Below, piece by piece: positions 45,725 to 54,285 of a stretch of DNA of 64,000 nt. Position 1 is the first letter of the stretch. Every line of letters starts with the position of its first letter. This stretch comes from an uncultured Eubacteriales bacterium (GTDB lineage: Bacteria > Bacillota > Clostridia > Oscillospirales > Oscillospiraceae), in the NCBI GenBank assembly GCA_934597725.1, contig CAKTSK010000006.1, positions 1 to 64,000 on the forward strand, given 5' to 3'. The position numbers and the translations under genes are program-made. The notes beneath the pieces were generated by a model. It was not told the origin of the DNA and did no database searches. It worked only from the letters and a program-made list of their open reading frames with translations.

Positions 45725-46004
45725 TAAACCGAGGAACGGGAAGAGTACACAGGACCTCGCCTTTCAAAGCGAGCCGCGGCAGGTGAAAGCGCGGCAAAGT
45801 GCGAGCCGGTGGAATGGTCCCGGGAGGGCAAACCGAACGAGGTCACTCAAGTAGGGGAGACGGGCAGGAGCACGCCGTTACCATGTGCCGGCACTTGTTG
45901 GAGTGCGCTGAGTGGGCGCGAACTGCGCCAAGCCGGGTGGCACCGCAGAAGCAATGGCTTCTGTCCCTGCAAAGAGACTGCAAGGGACAGGAGCGTTTTT
46001 GTTT
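45725..46004 (+). promoter_or_regulatory. T-box leader with terminator, upstream of trpB
   Basis: A tRNA-sensing leader of about 280 nt. It has a stem I start with GGGAAGAGTA, the mid-leader CGCCGTTAC block, the T-box proper GGGTGGCACCGC (45935-45946), and an intrinsic terminator (CTGTCCC 45961-45967 with GGGACAG 45984-45990, inner TGCA/TGCA stem, then a T-rich tail to 46004). Uncharged tRNA should stabilise the antiterminator. TGG triplets at 45810-45812 and 45815-45817 are candidate Trp specifiers, but I could not fold stem I well enough to be sure. Confidence 0.9.
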
Positions 46005-46037
46005 CTGTCCCGGAGAACAAGAAAGGAGCCGATCACC

Positions 46038-47414
46038 ATGACCGCCAAGAAAGAAATTCCGTATAAAATTTACCTGGAAGAACAGGAGATGCCCCAGGCA
46101 TGGTACAACGTCCGGGCCGACATGAAGAACAAGCCCGCCCCCCTGCTCAACCCCGCCACCCTGCAGCCCATGACCGCCGAAGAGCTGAGCGGCGTGTTCT
46201 GCAAGGAGCTGGTGGAGCAGGAGCTGGACAACGACAACGCCTACATCCCCATTCCCCAGGAGATCCGGGACTTTTACAAAATGTACCGTCCCTCGCCGCT
46301 GGTCCGGGCCTACTGCCTGGAGGAAAAGCTCCAGACCCCGGCCAAGATCTATTATAAGTTTGAGGGGAACAACACCTCCGGTTCCCATAAGCTCAACTCC
46401 GCCATTGCCCAGGCCTACTACGCCAAGAAGCAGGGCCTGAAGGGCGTCACCACCGAGACCGGCGCCGGCCAGTGGGGCACGGCGCTGTCCATGGCCAGCG
46501 CCTACCTGGGGCTGGACTGCCAGGTATATATGGTCAAGGTCAGCTATGAGCAGAAGCCCTTCCGCCGGGAGGTCATGCGGACCTATGGCGCCTCGGTGAC
46601 GGCCTCTCCCTCGGAGACCACCGCCGTGGGCCGGAAGATCCTGGCCGAACACCCGGGGACCAGCGGTTCTCTGGGCTGCGCCATCTCCGAGGCCGTGGAG
46701 GCCGCCACGAAACAGGAGGGCTACCGCTATGTGCTGGGGTCGGTCCTCAACCAGGTCCTCCTGCACCAGAGCGTCATTGGCCTGGAGACCAAGGCCGCCC
46801 TGGACAAGTACGGCATCCAGCCCGACATCGTCATCGGCTGTGCCGGCGGCGGCTCCAACGTGGGCGGCTTGATCTCTCCCTTCGTGGGCGAGATGCTCCG
46901 GGGCGAAGCCGACTATCGGATCATCGCCGTGGAGCCGGCCTCCTGCCCCAGCCTGACCCGGGGCAAGTTTGCCTATGACTTCTGCGACACCGGCATGGTC
47001 TGCCCCCTGGCGAAGATGTATACCCTGGGCTCGGGCTTCATCCCCTCGGCCAGCCATTCCGGCGGCCTGCGCTACCACGGCATGAGCCCGGTGGTCAGCC
47101 AGCTCTACCACGACGGCCTCATCGAGGCCACCAGCGTGGAGCAGTCCAAGGTCTTTGAGGCCGCGACCTACTTTGCCCGGGTGGAGGGCATCCTGCCTGC
47201 GCCGGAGTCCAGCCACGCCATTCGGGTGGCCATCGACGAGGCCCTCAAGTGCAAGGAGACCGGCGAGGAAAAGACCATCGTCTTTGGCCTGACCGGCACC
47301 GGCTACTTTGACATGGTGGCTTATGGAAAGTACAATGACGGTGAGATGAGCGACTACATCCCCACCGACGATGAGCTGGCTGTTGGCTTTGCCGGCCTGC
47401 CCAAGGTAGACTGA
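46038..47414 (+). CDS. trpB: Tryptophan synthase beta-like enzyme, TrpB2 type
   Basis: PLP enzyme that condenses indole with serine to make tryptophan. The 458-residue length and sequence (RPSPLVRAYCLEE; GAGQWGTALSMAS; CAGGGSNVGG) match the TrpB2 branch, which is longer than the TrpA-dependent TrpB1. The PLP lysine is Lys118 in SGSHKLNSA. No trpA or other trp gene is adjacent, so a stand-alone role in indole salvage is likely (inference). Expression is under a T-box leader. ATG 46038 lies 8 bp after GAAAGGAG. A strong terminator follows. Confidence 0.93.
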   Translation: MTAKKEIPYKIYLEEQEMPQAWYNVRADMKNKPAPLLNPATLQPMTAEELSGVFCKELVEQELDNDNAYIPIPQEIRDFYKMYRPSPLVRAYCLEEKLQTPAKIYYKFEGNNTSGSHKLNSAIAQAYYAKKQGLKGVTTETGAGQWGTALSMASAYLGLDCQVYMVKVSYEQKPFRREVMRTYGASVTASPSETTAVGRKILAEHPGTSGSLGCAISEAVEAATKQEGYRYVLGSVLNQVLLHQSVIGLETKAALDKYGIQPDIVIGCAGGGSNVGGLISPFVGEMLRGEADYRIIAVEPASCPSLTRGKFAYDFCDTGMVCPLAKMYTLGSGFIPSASHSGGLRYHGMSPVVSQLYHDGLIEATSVEQSKVFEAATYFARVEGILPAPESSHAIRVAIDEALKCKETGEEKTIVFGLTGTGYFDMVAYGKYNDGEMSDYIPTDDELAVGFAGLPKVD

Positions 47415-47429
47415 CCAAGAGAATTGAGA

Positions 47430-47482
47430 ACCCCCTGTCCGGGAGGATCGGCGTGATCCTCCCGGACAGGGGGTCTTTGTTT
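47430..47482. terminator. Strong bidirectional terminator after trpB
   Basis: A perfect 20-bp stem (47430-47449 with 47455-47474) around a 5-nt loop, followed by CTTTGTTT. It separates trpB from the convergent lipoprotein gene. Confidence 0.92.
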
Positions 47483-47489
47483 GGGGGAT

Positions 47490-48638
47490 TCATGGGGCGG
47501 GAAGGAGAAAGGTGAGGACACCCATGGTGTCGTTTTTGGTGTAGGAGAGGGACAGCCCCGGGGGGATCGGCCGCCCGGCCAGCTGTCCTGCTCGCTGGAG
47601 CAGCCCATTGACCTCAGCCCGATCCAGCAGCGCCCGGCAGGCGGTCTCGTAGACAGAGGCATCGTAACGCACGGAAACGGGCCGGGTCCCCGCCGTCAGG
47701 GCCCGCTGGAAAGCGGCGCACAGGGCGTCGGGGGAGTAGCTGGTGAAATAGAGGCCCTCCCGGACGAAGTAATTGTTCCGGTCGTCGGTGCAGTCCGGGA
47801 CGGGAACGGTGTCGTCCAGGGTGTGGGTGCGGAGCAGGTCGGCGGTGGTCAGGCCAAAGTACCCATAGGCCGGCCCGAAGCTGGAGTCGCCCCCGGAAAA
47901 GACCGGGTCGCCCCAGGTGGGGTCGATCCAGCAAGGCACGCCGTCCAGCCAGGACAGGTTCCAGGCGTGGGAGTCCCCGCCGGCCTGACCGGTGATGTAG
48001 GTGGTGTTGATGCCCCGGCGGTTGCAGAGATACTGAAAGGTCTTGGCATAGCAGCCGCACAGCCCCGCCCCGTTGACCATGATGTTGACGATGGAGTTGT
48101 TGTCCACCACCTGATAGTCCGCATGGTCGATGAGGTAGGCATAGATCCCCAGGGCCGTTTCATAGTCCGAGCCTTGCTGGGGCAGGGTGGCAAAGCAGTT
48201 CTCCGCCCACTGGTCGATCTGGGCCTGGACCTGGGCGCGCTGGTCCTGGTCCATGGTATAGATCGGCTGGTAGGCGGCCTCCAAGGGGGTCTTGGCCAGC
48301 ATGGTGGTCTCGATCTGCCCAGTGCCCGAGAACCAGAACAGCTCAGGGTAGTCCCGGTCGATGGCGTTGACGGCAGTCTGGATCATTTCTGTGTCCGGGT
48401 AAAGCCCGTCGATCTCTGCGCGCTGGGCCTGGATGCCCTCCAGCAGCTGGTCGTACAGATAGCGCTCCTGGCCGCTGAGGGTGCTTTTGGCATAGCGAAA
48501 GCCGTCCTCCTGGCCCACATAGTCTGCCGGGGGTTCGTCCACCCCGGCGTTTTTCATCAGGTCCTTGGGCGAGAACTGACAGCCGGCCAGCAGCCCCAGG
48601 ACCAGCGTCAGGGCCAGCAGCCGGCGCAGCCCCTTCAT
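47490..48638 (-). CDS. Transglutaminase-like lipoprotein
   Basis: A 382-residue exported protein with a lipoprotein signal (lipobox LAGC, about residue 21). The C-terminal half is a transglutaminase-like cysteine peptidase domain: the catalytic Cys lies in GAGLCGCYAKTFQYL, His in GDSHAWN and Asp in WIDPTWGD. Such domains occur in clostridial cell-surface proteases or cross-linking enzymes; the substrate is unknown. The start ATG overlaps the stop of the transketolase subunit gene by 4 bp, an unexpected partner. The frame stays open upstream into that gene, but there is no lipoprotein signal there. Confidence 0.82.
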   Translation of the reverse strand: MKGLRRLLALTLVLGLLAGCQFSPKDLMKNAGVDEPPADYVGQEDGFRYAKSTLSGQERYLYDQLLEGIQAQRAEIDGLYPDTEMIQTAVNAIDRDYPELFWFSGTGQIETTMLAKTPLEAAYQPIYTMDQDQRAQVQAQIDQWAENCFATLPQQGSDYETALGIYAYLIDHADYQVVDNNSIVNIMVNGAGLCGCYAKTFQYLCNRRGINTTYITGQAGGDSHAWNLSWLDGVPCWIDPTWGDPVFSGGDSSFGPAYGYFGLTTADLLRTHTLDDTVPVPDCTDDRNNYFVREGLYFTSYSPDALCAAFQRALTAGTRPVSVRYDASVYETACRALLDRAEVNGLLQRAGQLAGRPIPPGLSLSYTKNDTMGVLTFLLPAP

Positions 48639-49600
48639 GGATGCCCCTTCCGGGCAAGGCACCGCTCTGCCGCTTGGACGATGGCGTCGGCGTTCAGGCC
48701 GTACCGGTCCATGAGCGCCTCCGGCGAGCCGCTTTCCCCAAAGGTATCCAGGACAGCCACCGGCTCCACCGGGACCGGGCATCGGCGGGCCAGGACCTCC
48801 GACACGGCGCCGAAAAGCCCGCCGGCCAGCTGGTGCTCCTCGGCGGTGACCAGCGCGCCGCAGGTCCTGGCTGCGGTCAGGATGGCCTCTTCGTCCAGGG
48901 GCTTGATGGTGTGCAGGTCGGCCACCGCCAGGGAGATCCCCCGGGCGGCTAAGATCTCCGCTGCCACCAGCGCCTCATAGACCATGGCGCCGCAGGCAAA
49001 AACGGCGCAGTCGGTCCCCCGGCGGACCCAGCGGGCCTTGCCGATGGTGAAGGGGGTCTGTTCGTCGGTGATCACCGGCACGGCCTCCCGGCCAAAACGG
49101 AAGTAGACCGGGCCGTCGATGTCGGCCGCGGCGATGACGGCCTTGCGGGTCTCCTCGCTGTCGCAGGGGGCGATGACGGTCATGCGGGGCAGCACCCGGG
49201 CCAGGGCGATGTCCTCCAACGCCTGATGGGTGGCGCCGTCTGGCCCCACGGAGATCCCGGCGTGGGCGCCGCCGAAGCGGACTTTGAGGTTGTTGTAGCA
49301 CACGGTGGTGCGGATCTGATCAAAAGCCCGGCCGGAGAGAAAGACGCTGTAGGTAGAGACATAGGGGACCATGCCGCCCAGGGCCAGCCCGGCAGCGGTG
49401 CCGACCATGTCCTGCTCGCTGATGCCCAGGTTATAGAAGTGCTGGGGGTACTGGTCGTTCACCCAGTTGGTGCGGGTGGAGGCGGCCACGTCGGCATCCA
49501 GCACCACCACGTCCTCCCGTTCGGCGCACAGGGCCAGCAGACCTTGGCCGTAGCCGTCCCGCTGGGGGACACGGCTGACCTGTTTCAAATCCAAATCCAT
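48635..49600 (-). CDS. Transketolase, C-terminal (pyrimidine-binding and C) subunit
   Basis: Second half of a two-gene transketolase. The 321 residues contain the TPP pyrimidine-binding domain (NLGISEQDMVGTAAGLA; GGAHAGISVGPDGATHQALED) and the transketolase C-terminal domain. The pair transfers ketol units in the non-oxidative pentose phosphate pathway, although split transketolases of gut bacteria can have other sugar substrates. The N-terminal subunit lies immediately upstream with a 14-bp gap. Overlaps the lipoprotein gene by ATGA. Confidence 0.92.
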   Translation of the reverse strand: MDLDLKQVSRVPQRDGYGQGLLALCAEREDVVVLDADVAASTRTNWVNDQYPQHFYNLGISEQDMVGTAAGLALGGMVPYVSTYSVFLSGRAFDQIRTTVCYNNLKVRFGGAHAGISVGPDGATHQALEDIALARVLPRMTVIAPCDSEETRKAVIAAADIDGPVYFRFGREAVPVITDEQTPFTIGKARWVRRGTDCAVFACGAMVYEALVAAEILAARGISLAVADLHTIKPLDEEAILTAARTCGALVTAEEHQLAGGLFGAVSEVLARRCPVPVEPVAVLDTFGESGSPEALMDRYGLNADAIVQAAERCLARKGHP

Positions 49601-49614
49601 AAAAAATCCCTCCT

Positions 49615-50424
49615 TCAGGAATCCAGCTCCGCCAGGGCGGCGGACAGGGTTTGCTGGTCCGGGGCTTTGCCGTGCCAGGCGGCCTGGCCCTCCATAAAGG
49701 AGACCCCTTTGCCCTTGACCGTGTGGGCGATGAGGACCGTGGGCCGGCCCTGGGTGGCCGCAGCCAGCCGGAAGGCGGCAGACAGCGCGGACAGGCTGTG
49801 GCCGTCCACCTCCAGCACCTGCCAGCCGAAGGCGTGGAATTTGTCGGGCAGCGGCTCCACCTGCATGATGTCCCGGGTCGCGCCGTCCAGCTGGACCCCG
49901 TTGTCGTCCACGATGGCGCAGACGTTGTCCAGGGCGAAGTGGGCAGCGGTCATGGCGGCCTCCCAGATCTGGCCCTCCTGGACCTCGCCGTCTCCCAAAA
50001 GACAGTAGGTCCGGTAGTTTTTGCCCAGCCGCCGGGCGGCCAGCGCCAGACCATTGGCAACAGACAGCCCCTGGCCCAGCGAGCCGGAGGAGCAGTCCAG
50101 CCCCGGCAGCTTTTCCCGGTGGGGATGCCCCTGGAGCGGGGAGTCCAGCTGGCGCAGGGTGGGCAGCAGCGCGGGATCGAAAAAGCCCCGGCGGGCCAGC
50201 ACACTATAGAGCAGCGGCGCAGCGTGTCCCTTGGACAGCAGGAAGCGGTCCCGGTCCGGGTCCTCGGGATGGGCGGGGTCCAGGTTCATCTGGTCAAAGT
50301 AGAGACTGACCAGGATCTCTACCGCCGACAGGGACCCGCCGGGGTGACCGGAGCCGGCGGCGTGGATCATCTGCAAAATGTCCTGCCGGATCTGGCGGCA
50401 GAGGACGGGAAGATCATAGGTCAT
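49615..50424 (-). CDS. Transketolase, N-terminal (TPP diphosphate-binding) subunit
   Basis: First half of the split transketolase. The 269 residues include the early GHPGGSLSAVEILVSLYF and KGHAAPLLYSVLARRGF segments and the TPP-binding GDGEVQEGQIWEA...DDN motif. The start at 50424 follows GGAGGTG; the frame extends upstream but lacks another site. Together with the C-terminal gene it should form the heteromeric active site. Confidence 0.92.
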   Translation of the reverse strand: MTYDLPVLCRQIRQDILQMIHAAGSGHPGGSLSAVEILVSLYFDQMNLDPAHPEDPDRDRFLLSKGHAAPLLYSVLARRGFFDPALLPTLRQLDSPLQGHPHREKLPGLDCSSGSLGQGLSVANGLALAARRLGKNYRTYCLLGDGEVQEGQIWEAAMTAAHFALDNVCAIVDDNGVQLDGATRDIMQVEPLPDKFHAFGWQVLEVDGHSLSALSAAFRLAAATQGRPTVLIAHTVKGKGVSFMEGQAAWHGKAPDQQTLSAALAELDS

Positions 50425-50459
50425 AGAAACACCTCCAAAAGGAAAAATCAGGTAAGAAA

Positions 50460-50488
50460 AAGGTACCATAGCCGGCGGGGAATGTCAA
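50460..50488 (-). promoter_or_regulatory. Candidate promoter of the split transketolase operon
   Basis: On the minus strand, TTGACA (50483-50488) lies 17 bp from TACCTT (50460-50465). The -35 is perfect but the -10 is weak. Confidence 0.5.
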
Positions 50489-50635
50489 TCGGCCGGCGGC
50501 AGGGGCAGGAACGGGGCAGAAAAAGAGCTCTTTTGTAACAATTCTGTAAAGCAAAGGAGATGGTTTTCTGGTATGCTAAAAGAAAAGAGGCTGCACAGAC
50601 TGCTGTGCGGCACCGAGAGAAAGGAAGGCGATGGG

Positions 50636-51262
50636 ATGCACCGCTGGGAACGAAAGCTGCTGAACCTGATCCAGGACAAGGGAAGAAGCCGCAAGGGAGA
50701 CCGGGCCATGAAAGCGGTCAGCCGCCTGGGGGACAAGGGCGCGGTGTGGCTCCTGCTCACCGGGGCCTTGGCGCTGCGGCCCAAGACCCGCAAGACCAGC
50801 ACCGCCCTGACCATCGCCCTGGCCCTGGACGCGGCCACCTGCAACCTGGTCATCAAGCCCCTGGCCAACCGCGTCCGCCCTTTCGAGCGGGACCCGACGG
50901 TCCGGCTGATGGTCCCGCCGCCGCCAGACCCCTCCTTCCCCTCGGGGCACACCACGGCGGCCTTTGCGGTGACCACGGGGCTGTATCAAAACGGCAGCCG
51001 GCTGTGGGTCCCCAGCATGGCCATGGCGCTGCTGACGGCCACCTCCCGGATGTATCTCTACCTCCACTACCCCAGCGACGTGGTAGCCGGCGGGCTGCTG
51101 GGGGTGCTGGTGGGCAAACTGGGGACCAAGCTGAACGATGCCTGCTGGGACCGGCGGGATAAGAAGCGCACACAGCGGGAAGGGGACGCTGCGCTGTCTC
51201 AGCCCTCCCCGGTGGCCACCAAGTCGATCCCCAGGCCAAAGGGGTCCCGCAGGGCCACCTGA
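50636..51262 (+). CDS. PAP2-family phosphatase
   Basis: Membrane-associated acid phosphatase/phosphatidic-acid-phosphatase type 2. About 208 residues with the three phosphatase motifs KPLANRVRPF, PSGHTTAAF and SRMYLYLHYPSDVVAG, in order. Lipid phosphates such as undecaprenyl or phosphatidyl glycerol phosphates are typical substrates. I favour ATG 50636, 7 bp after AAGGAAGG; ATG 50573 is in frame but lies before a 5' hairpin (50590-50611) and overlaps a TATGCT. The 3' end overlaps the convergent flavoprotein gene by 64 bp. Confidence 0.85.
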   Translation: MHRWERKLLNLIQDKGRSRKGDRAMKAVSRLGDKGAVWLLLTGALALRPKTRKTSTALTIALALDAATCNLVIKPLANRVRPFERDPTVRLMVPPPPDPSFPSGHTTAAFAVTTGLYQNGSRLWVPSMAMALLTATSRMYLYLHYPSDVVAGGLLGVLVGKLGTKLNDACWDRRDKKRTQREGDAALSQPSPVATKSIPRPKGSRRAT

Positions 51263-52566
51263 CCAAAGGCAGCAGGGGAGGGGAGCGGCGGATGCCGCCG
51301 CAAGGTCTCCATGGCCGGCAGCAGCGCCTGCTTGGGCAGTCCGGCAGAGGACCGCACCGGCAGCAGACCGCCGTTGGCCAGCGGCAATGTGGTGGTCAGG
51401 ACCCGGCGGGGGGCGGTGGCCTCCTGACGGGCATAGTCCTCACCCTTGGAGCAGCCCTGTCCCTGGGCCTGTCCGGTTTCAGACAGCGTCACCTGGCAGC
51501 CCTTGGGGCAAAGGATACAAGTGGTCCTGCCCGGCGTGGGCAGTCCCTTGACCATGGTGCGCTGGGAGGCCGGAGGCAGTGGAAGCATCGGCAAGTTTTG
51601 GAGGAAGCGGGCGGCATTGCCGCCCGCTGTTTTGCCCTGCTGGGTGACAAAGTCGGCCAGATCCATCACCTGACGGCTGTTGCCGCAGGCAAAGATCCCC
51701 GGCACGGCGGTTTGCAGAAAGGGGTCGGTGGGGGTGCCGTTGGTGGCGGCATCCAGCGGGATACCTGCTTGCGCCGCGATCTCGTTTTCCGGGATCAATC
51801 CCACCGAGAGCAGGAGGGTGTCACAGGCCACCTGCCGCGCCGTGCCGGGCAGAGGACGGCCCTGCCGGTCAGTCCGGGACAGGACCACGCCCTCGACCCG
51901 TCTGCGTCCCACGATCTGTGTGACGGTGTGCTGGAGGAGCAGGGGGATGCCGAAGTCATAGAGGCACTGGCTCACGTTGCGCTCCAGACCGCTGGGCTGG
52001 GGATTCTGCTCCACCACCGCCAGGACCTGCGCGCCTTCCAGCGTCAGGCGGCGGGCCATGATCAGCCCGATGTCGCCCGACCCCAGGATCAGTACCCGGC
52101 GGCCCACCAAAAGATTTTTCGTGTTGATCAGGTTCTGGGCGGTGCCGGCGGTATAGATCCCCGCCGGGCGGGTGCCGGGAATGGCGAGGCTGCCCCGGGT
52201 CCGCTCCCGGCAGCCGGTGGCCAGGACCACGGCACCGGCAGAAAGAGTGAGAAGCCCCTGCCGGGTTACCACTGTAAGGTGTAATTCCTTGTCTAAGCCT
52301 GTCACCATTGCGTTTGTCAGCAATTCTGCGCCGGCAGCCAGGGCCTCCTGCCTGGCCCGGTGGGCGTATTCCGGCCCGGTAAGAGCCTGGCGGTAGTGGA
52401 CCAGTCCAAAGCCATCGTGGAGACACTGGTTGAGAACGCCGCCCACCTGAGCGTCCCGCTCCAGGACCAGGACACGGTCGGCCCCGGCTTCCCTGGCCCC
52501 CTGGGCAGCGGCCAGACCACCCGGACCGCCGCCGACGATCACTACATCATAGTTGTAAAGTTTCAT
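51199..52566 (-). CDS. GlpB-like FAD/NAD(P) oxidoreductase with C-terminal DUF1667-type domain
   Basis: A 455-residue flavoprotein. The N-terminal part is a two-dinucleotide-domain oxidoreductase: FAD motif VVIVGGGPGGLAAAQGARE, NAD(P) motif LILGSGDIGLIMARRL, and FACGNSRQVMDLADFV near the flavin. After about residue 340 it carries TTCILCPKGCQVTLSE, EDYARQEATAPRRVLTTT and SAGLPKQALLPAMETL, the pattern of DUF1667, which in clostridia is normally a separate small protein after the two flavoproteins. It forms a unit with the GlpA-like gene, probably in anaerobic glycerol-3-phosphate oxidation. Confidence 0.85.
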   Translation of the reverse strand: MKLYNYDVVIVGGGPGGLAAAQGAREAGADRVLVLERDAQVGGVLNQCLHDGFGLVHYRQALTGPEYAHRARQEALAAGAELLTNAMVTGLDKELHLTVVTRQGLLTLSAGAVVLATGCRERTRGSLAIPGTRPAGIYTAGTAQNLINTKNLLVGRRVLILGSGDIGLIMARRLTLEGAQVLAVVEQNPQPSGLERNVSQCLYDFGIPLLLQHTVTQIVGRRRVEGVVLSRTDRQGRPLPGTARQVACDTLLLSVGLIPENEIAAQAGIPLDAATNGTPTDPFLQTAVPGIFACGNSRQVMDLADFVTQQGKTAGGNAARFLQNLPMLPLPPASQRTMVKGLPTPGRTTCILCPKGCQVTLSETGQAQGQGCSKGEDYARQEATAPRRVLTTTLPLANGGLLPVRSSAGLPKQALLPAMETLRRHPPLPSPAAFGQVALRDPFGLGIDLVATGEG

Positions 52567-54023
52567 CCCTTTACCCTCCCTGTAAATAGAGAAGAACCTT
52601 CCCCACGGTATGTGACTTCATCGGGGGAAAGACCGTATTCCTCCACCAGCATCTGGGCGATTTTCGGCAGACAATACCCGCCCTGACACCGGCCGGTGGT
52701 GGCCCAGGCCCGGTACTTGATCCCGGCGATGGTCTTGACCCCCAGAGGGTTCTCAATGGCCTGCCGCACCTCGGCCCGGGTGACGGTCTGGCAGCGGCAG
52801 AACACCTCGCCGTAGTCCGGGTCAGCGGCGATCAGCGCGGCCTGCTCCTCCGGGGGCAGGGTGCGGAAGCGGGGGATGCCCCGGCGCTGGGGCTGGAAGG
52901 TCTCTTTCGGGGTCAGGGGGAGTCTGCGCTCCAGCAGCGCCACCACCTCCCGGGCGATGGGCAGGGAGGCCGTGAGTCCCGGGGACTCGATCCCCACCAG
53001 ATCGACCAGCCCGGGCCGGTCCTCCCGGATCACAAAGTCCCGGTAGCCGCCCTCTCCCGGCGGCGCCAGCTTGGGCCGCAGGCCGGCATAGGAGCCGATG
53101 ATCTGCCGCCGGTCCAGCCCGGGCAGCAGCTGCTGGGCCTGCCGGAAGAGCTCGTCCATCACCGGCCGGGTGGAGGCGGTGTCCTCGGGGTCCTCCAGGT
53201 ATTCGGCGCTGGGGCCGATGAGCAGATTGCCGTGGATGGTGGGGGTCAGGTGGACGCCCAGACCGCCTGCTCCTGCCCGGGGCGCAGGGTAGACCGGCAG
53301 GGGAAGGACGGCTTCCCGGACCTGATCCAGAATAAAATATTCCCCCCGGCAGGGGTAGATCCGGTAGTCCGGTACACCGGCAAGCGCAGCGATCTGGTCG
53401 CTGAACAGCCCGGCTGCGTTGACCACACAGCGGGTAGTGAACCGCTTTCCGCCGGCCACGACAGAAAATCCCTGGTCCAGGGCTTCAATGGCGGTAACAG
53501 GGTGATCCAGAAAGAAGCGGACCCCGTTGGCCGCCGCGTTTTCCGCCAGCGCCACGGTGTAGAGAAAGGGGTCGAACACACCGGTTTCCGGGGAAAAGAG
53601 CGCGCCGATGCCGCCCACCTGGGGCAGCTGCGCCCGGAGCTGGCGCTGGTCCCAAAGAGTCAGGCCCCGGCAGCCGTTGGCCTCTCCCTGGGCCAGCAGC
53701 CTCTTCAGGACGGCCAGGTCCTCCTGATCGAAGGCCAACAGCAGTTTGCCGGTTTTGCGATAGGGGACGTCAAGCTGGCGGCACAGGGCTTCAAAGCCCT
53801 GGCTGCCTGCCACACAGAGCCGGGCCATCCGGCTCCCCGGCCGGTTGTTGAAGCCTGCGTGGACCACGGCGGAGTTGCGGCCGCTGGTCCCGGCGGCGAC
53901 GTCGGCTTCCCGTTCTGCAACGGCCACGGTCAGCCGGAAGCGGCTCAGCTCCCGGGCAACGGCGCAGCCCACAGCCCCTCCGCCGATGATGAGGACGTCA
54001 TAGGTCAGTTTGTCCTTCTGCAA
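52563..54023 (-). CDS. GlpA-like FAD-dependent glycerol-3-phosphate dehydrogenase, BFD-like iron-sulphur tail
   Basis: A 486-residue flavoprotein. The N-terminal DAO fold (YDVLIIGGGAVGCAVAREL, AGTSGRNSAVVHAGF) matches GlpA/GlpO-type dehydrogenases and hydroxyglutarate-oxidase relatives. The C-terminus has a BFD-like [2Fe-2S] motif: FCRCQTVTRAEV followed by GRCQGGYC. Translation starts at TTG 54023 after AAAGGAGG; upstream ORF extension has no site. The stop overlaps the next gene by 4 bp. The substrate is most likely glycerol-3-phosphate but could be another 2-hydroxy acid. Confidence 0.85.
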   Translation of the reverse strand: MQKDKLTYDVLIIGGGAVGCAVARELSRFRLTVAVAEREADVAAGTSGRNSAVVHAGFNNRPGSRMARLCVAGSQGFEALCRQLDVPYRKTGKLLLAFDQEDLAVLKRLLAQGEANGCRGLTLWDQRQLRAQLPQVGGIGALFSPETGVFDPFLYTVALAENAAANGVRFFLDHPVTAIEALDQGFSVVAGGKRFTTRCVVNAAGLFSDQIAALAGVPDYRIYPCRGEYFILDQVREAVLPLPVYPAPRAGAGGLGVHLTPTIHGNLLIGPSAEYLEDPEDTASTRPVMDELFRQAQQLLPGLDRRQIIGSYAGLRPKLAPPGEGGYRDFVIREDRPGLVDLVGIESPGLTASLPIAREVVALLERRLPLTPKETFQPQRRGIPRFRTLPPEEQAALIAADPDYGEVFCRCQTVTRAEVRQAIENPLGVKTIAGIKYRAWATTGRCQGGYCLPKIAQMLVEEYGLSPDEVTYRGEGSSLFTGRVKG

Positions 54024-54150
54024 GGCATATCGCCTCCTTTGGCTCCATGATAGCACAGCGGCAGTGCCCCCACAAGAGGCCCCGGAGAAGCGCACGGCGG
54101 GGACGGCGGGGGACCCTGAAAAAATCAAAAATTTTCTTGTCAAAGGGGTT

Positions 54151-54176
54151 AACTTTTGACGAAACTGGTCGATAAT
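54151..54176 (+). promoter_or_regulatory. Sigma-28 (SigD)-like promoter of the chemoreceptor gene
   Basis: TAAC (54151-54154), a 14-bp spacer and GTCGATAA (54169-54176), close to the motility consensus TAAA-N15-GCCGATAA. No sigma-A promoter with good spacing is present, which fits a motility-class gene. Confidence 0.55.
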
Positions 54177-54285
54177 GGACATAGTAAGAGCGCATGAAGC
54201 GAACAAAAGTGGGCCGGCGCTTGTTTCCATGAGGGAGGAGAACAGGGACAAGGGCTGCCCCAAATTGAAGTAAGGGAGAATCAGT

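Noticed and set aside
45799..46066. Short open frames in the trpB leader
   Set aside because: They overlap T-box motifs and the terminator, so the region is regulatory RNA rather than coding.
47490..48782. Longer start for the transglutaminase-like gene
   Set aside because: The extra N-terminal part is Arg/Pro/Gly-rich, lies inside the transketolase gene and would hide the lipoprotein signal.
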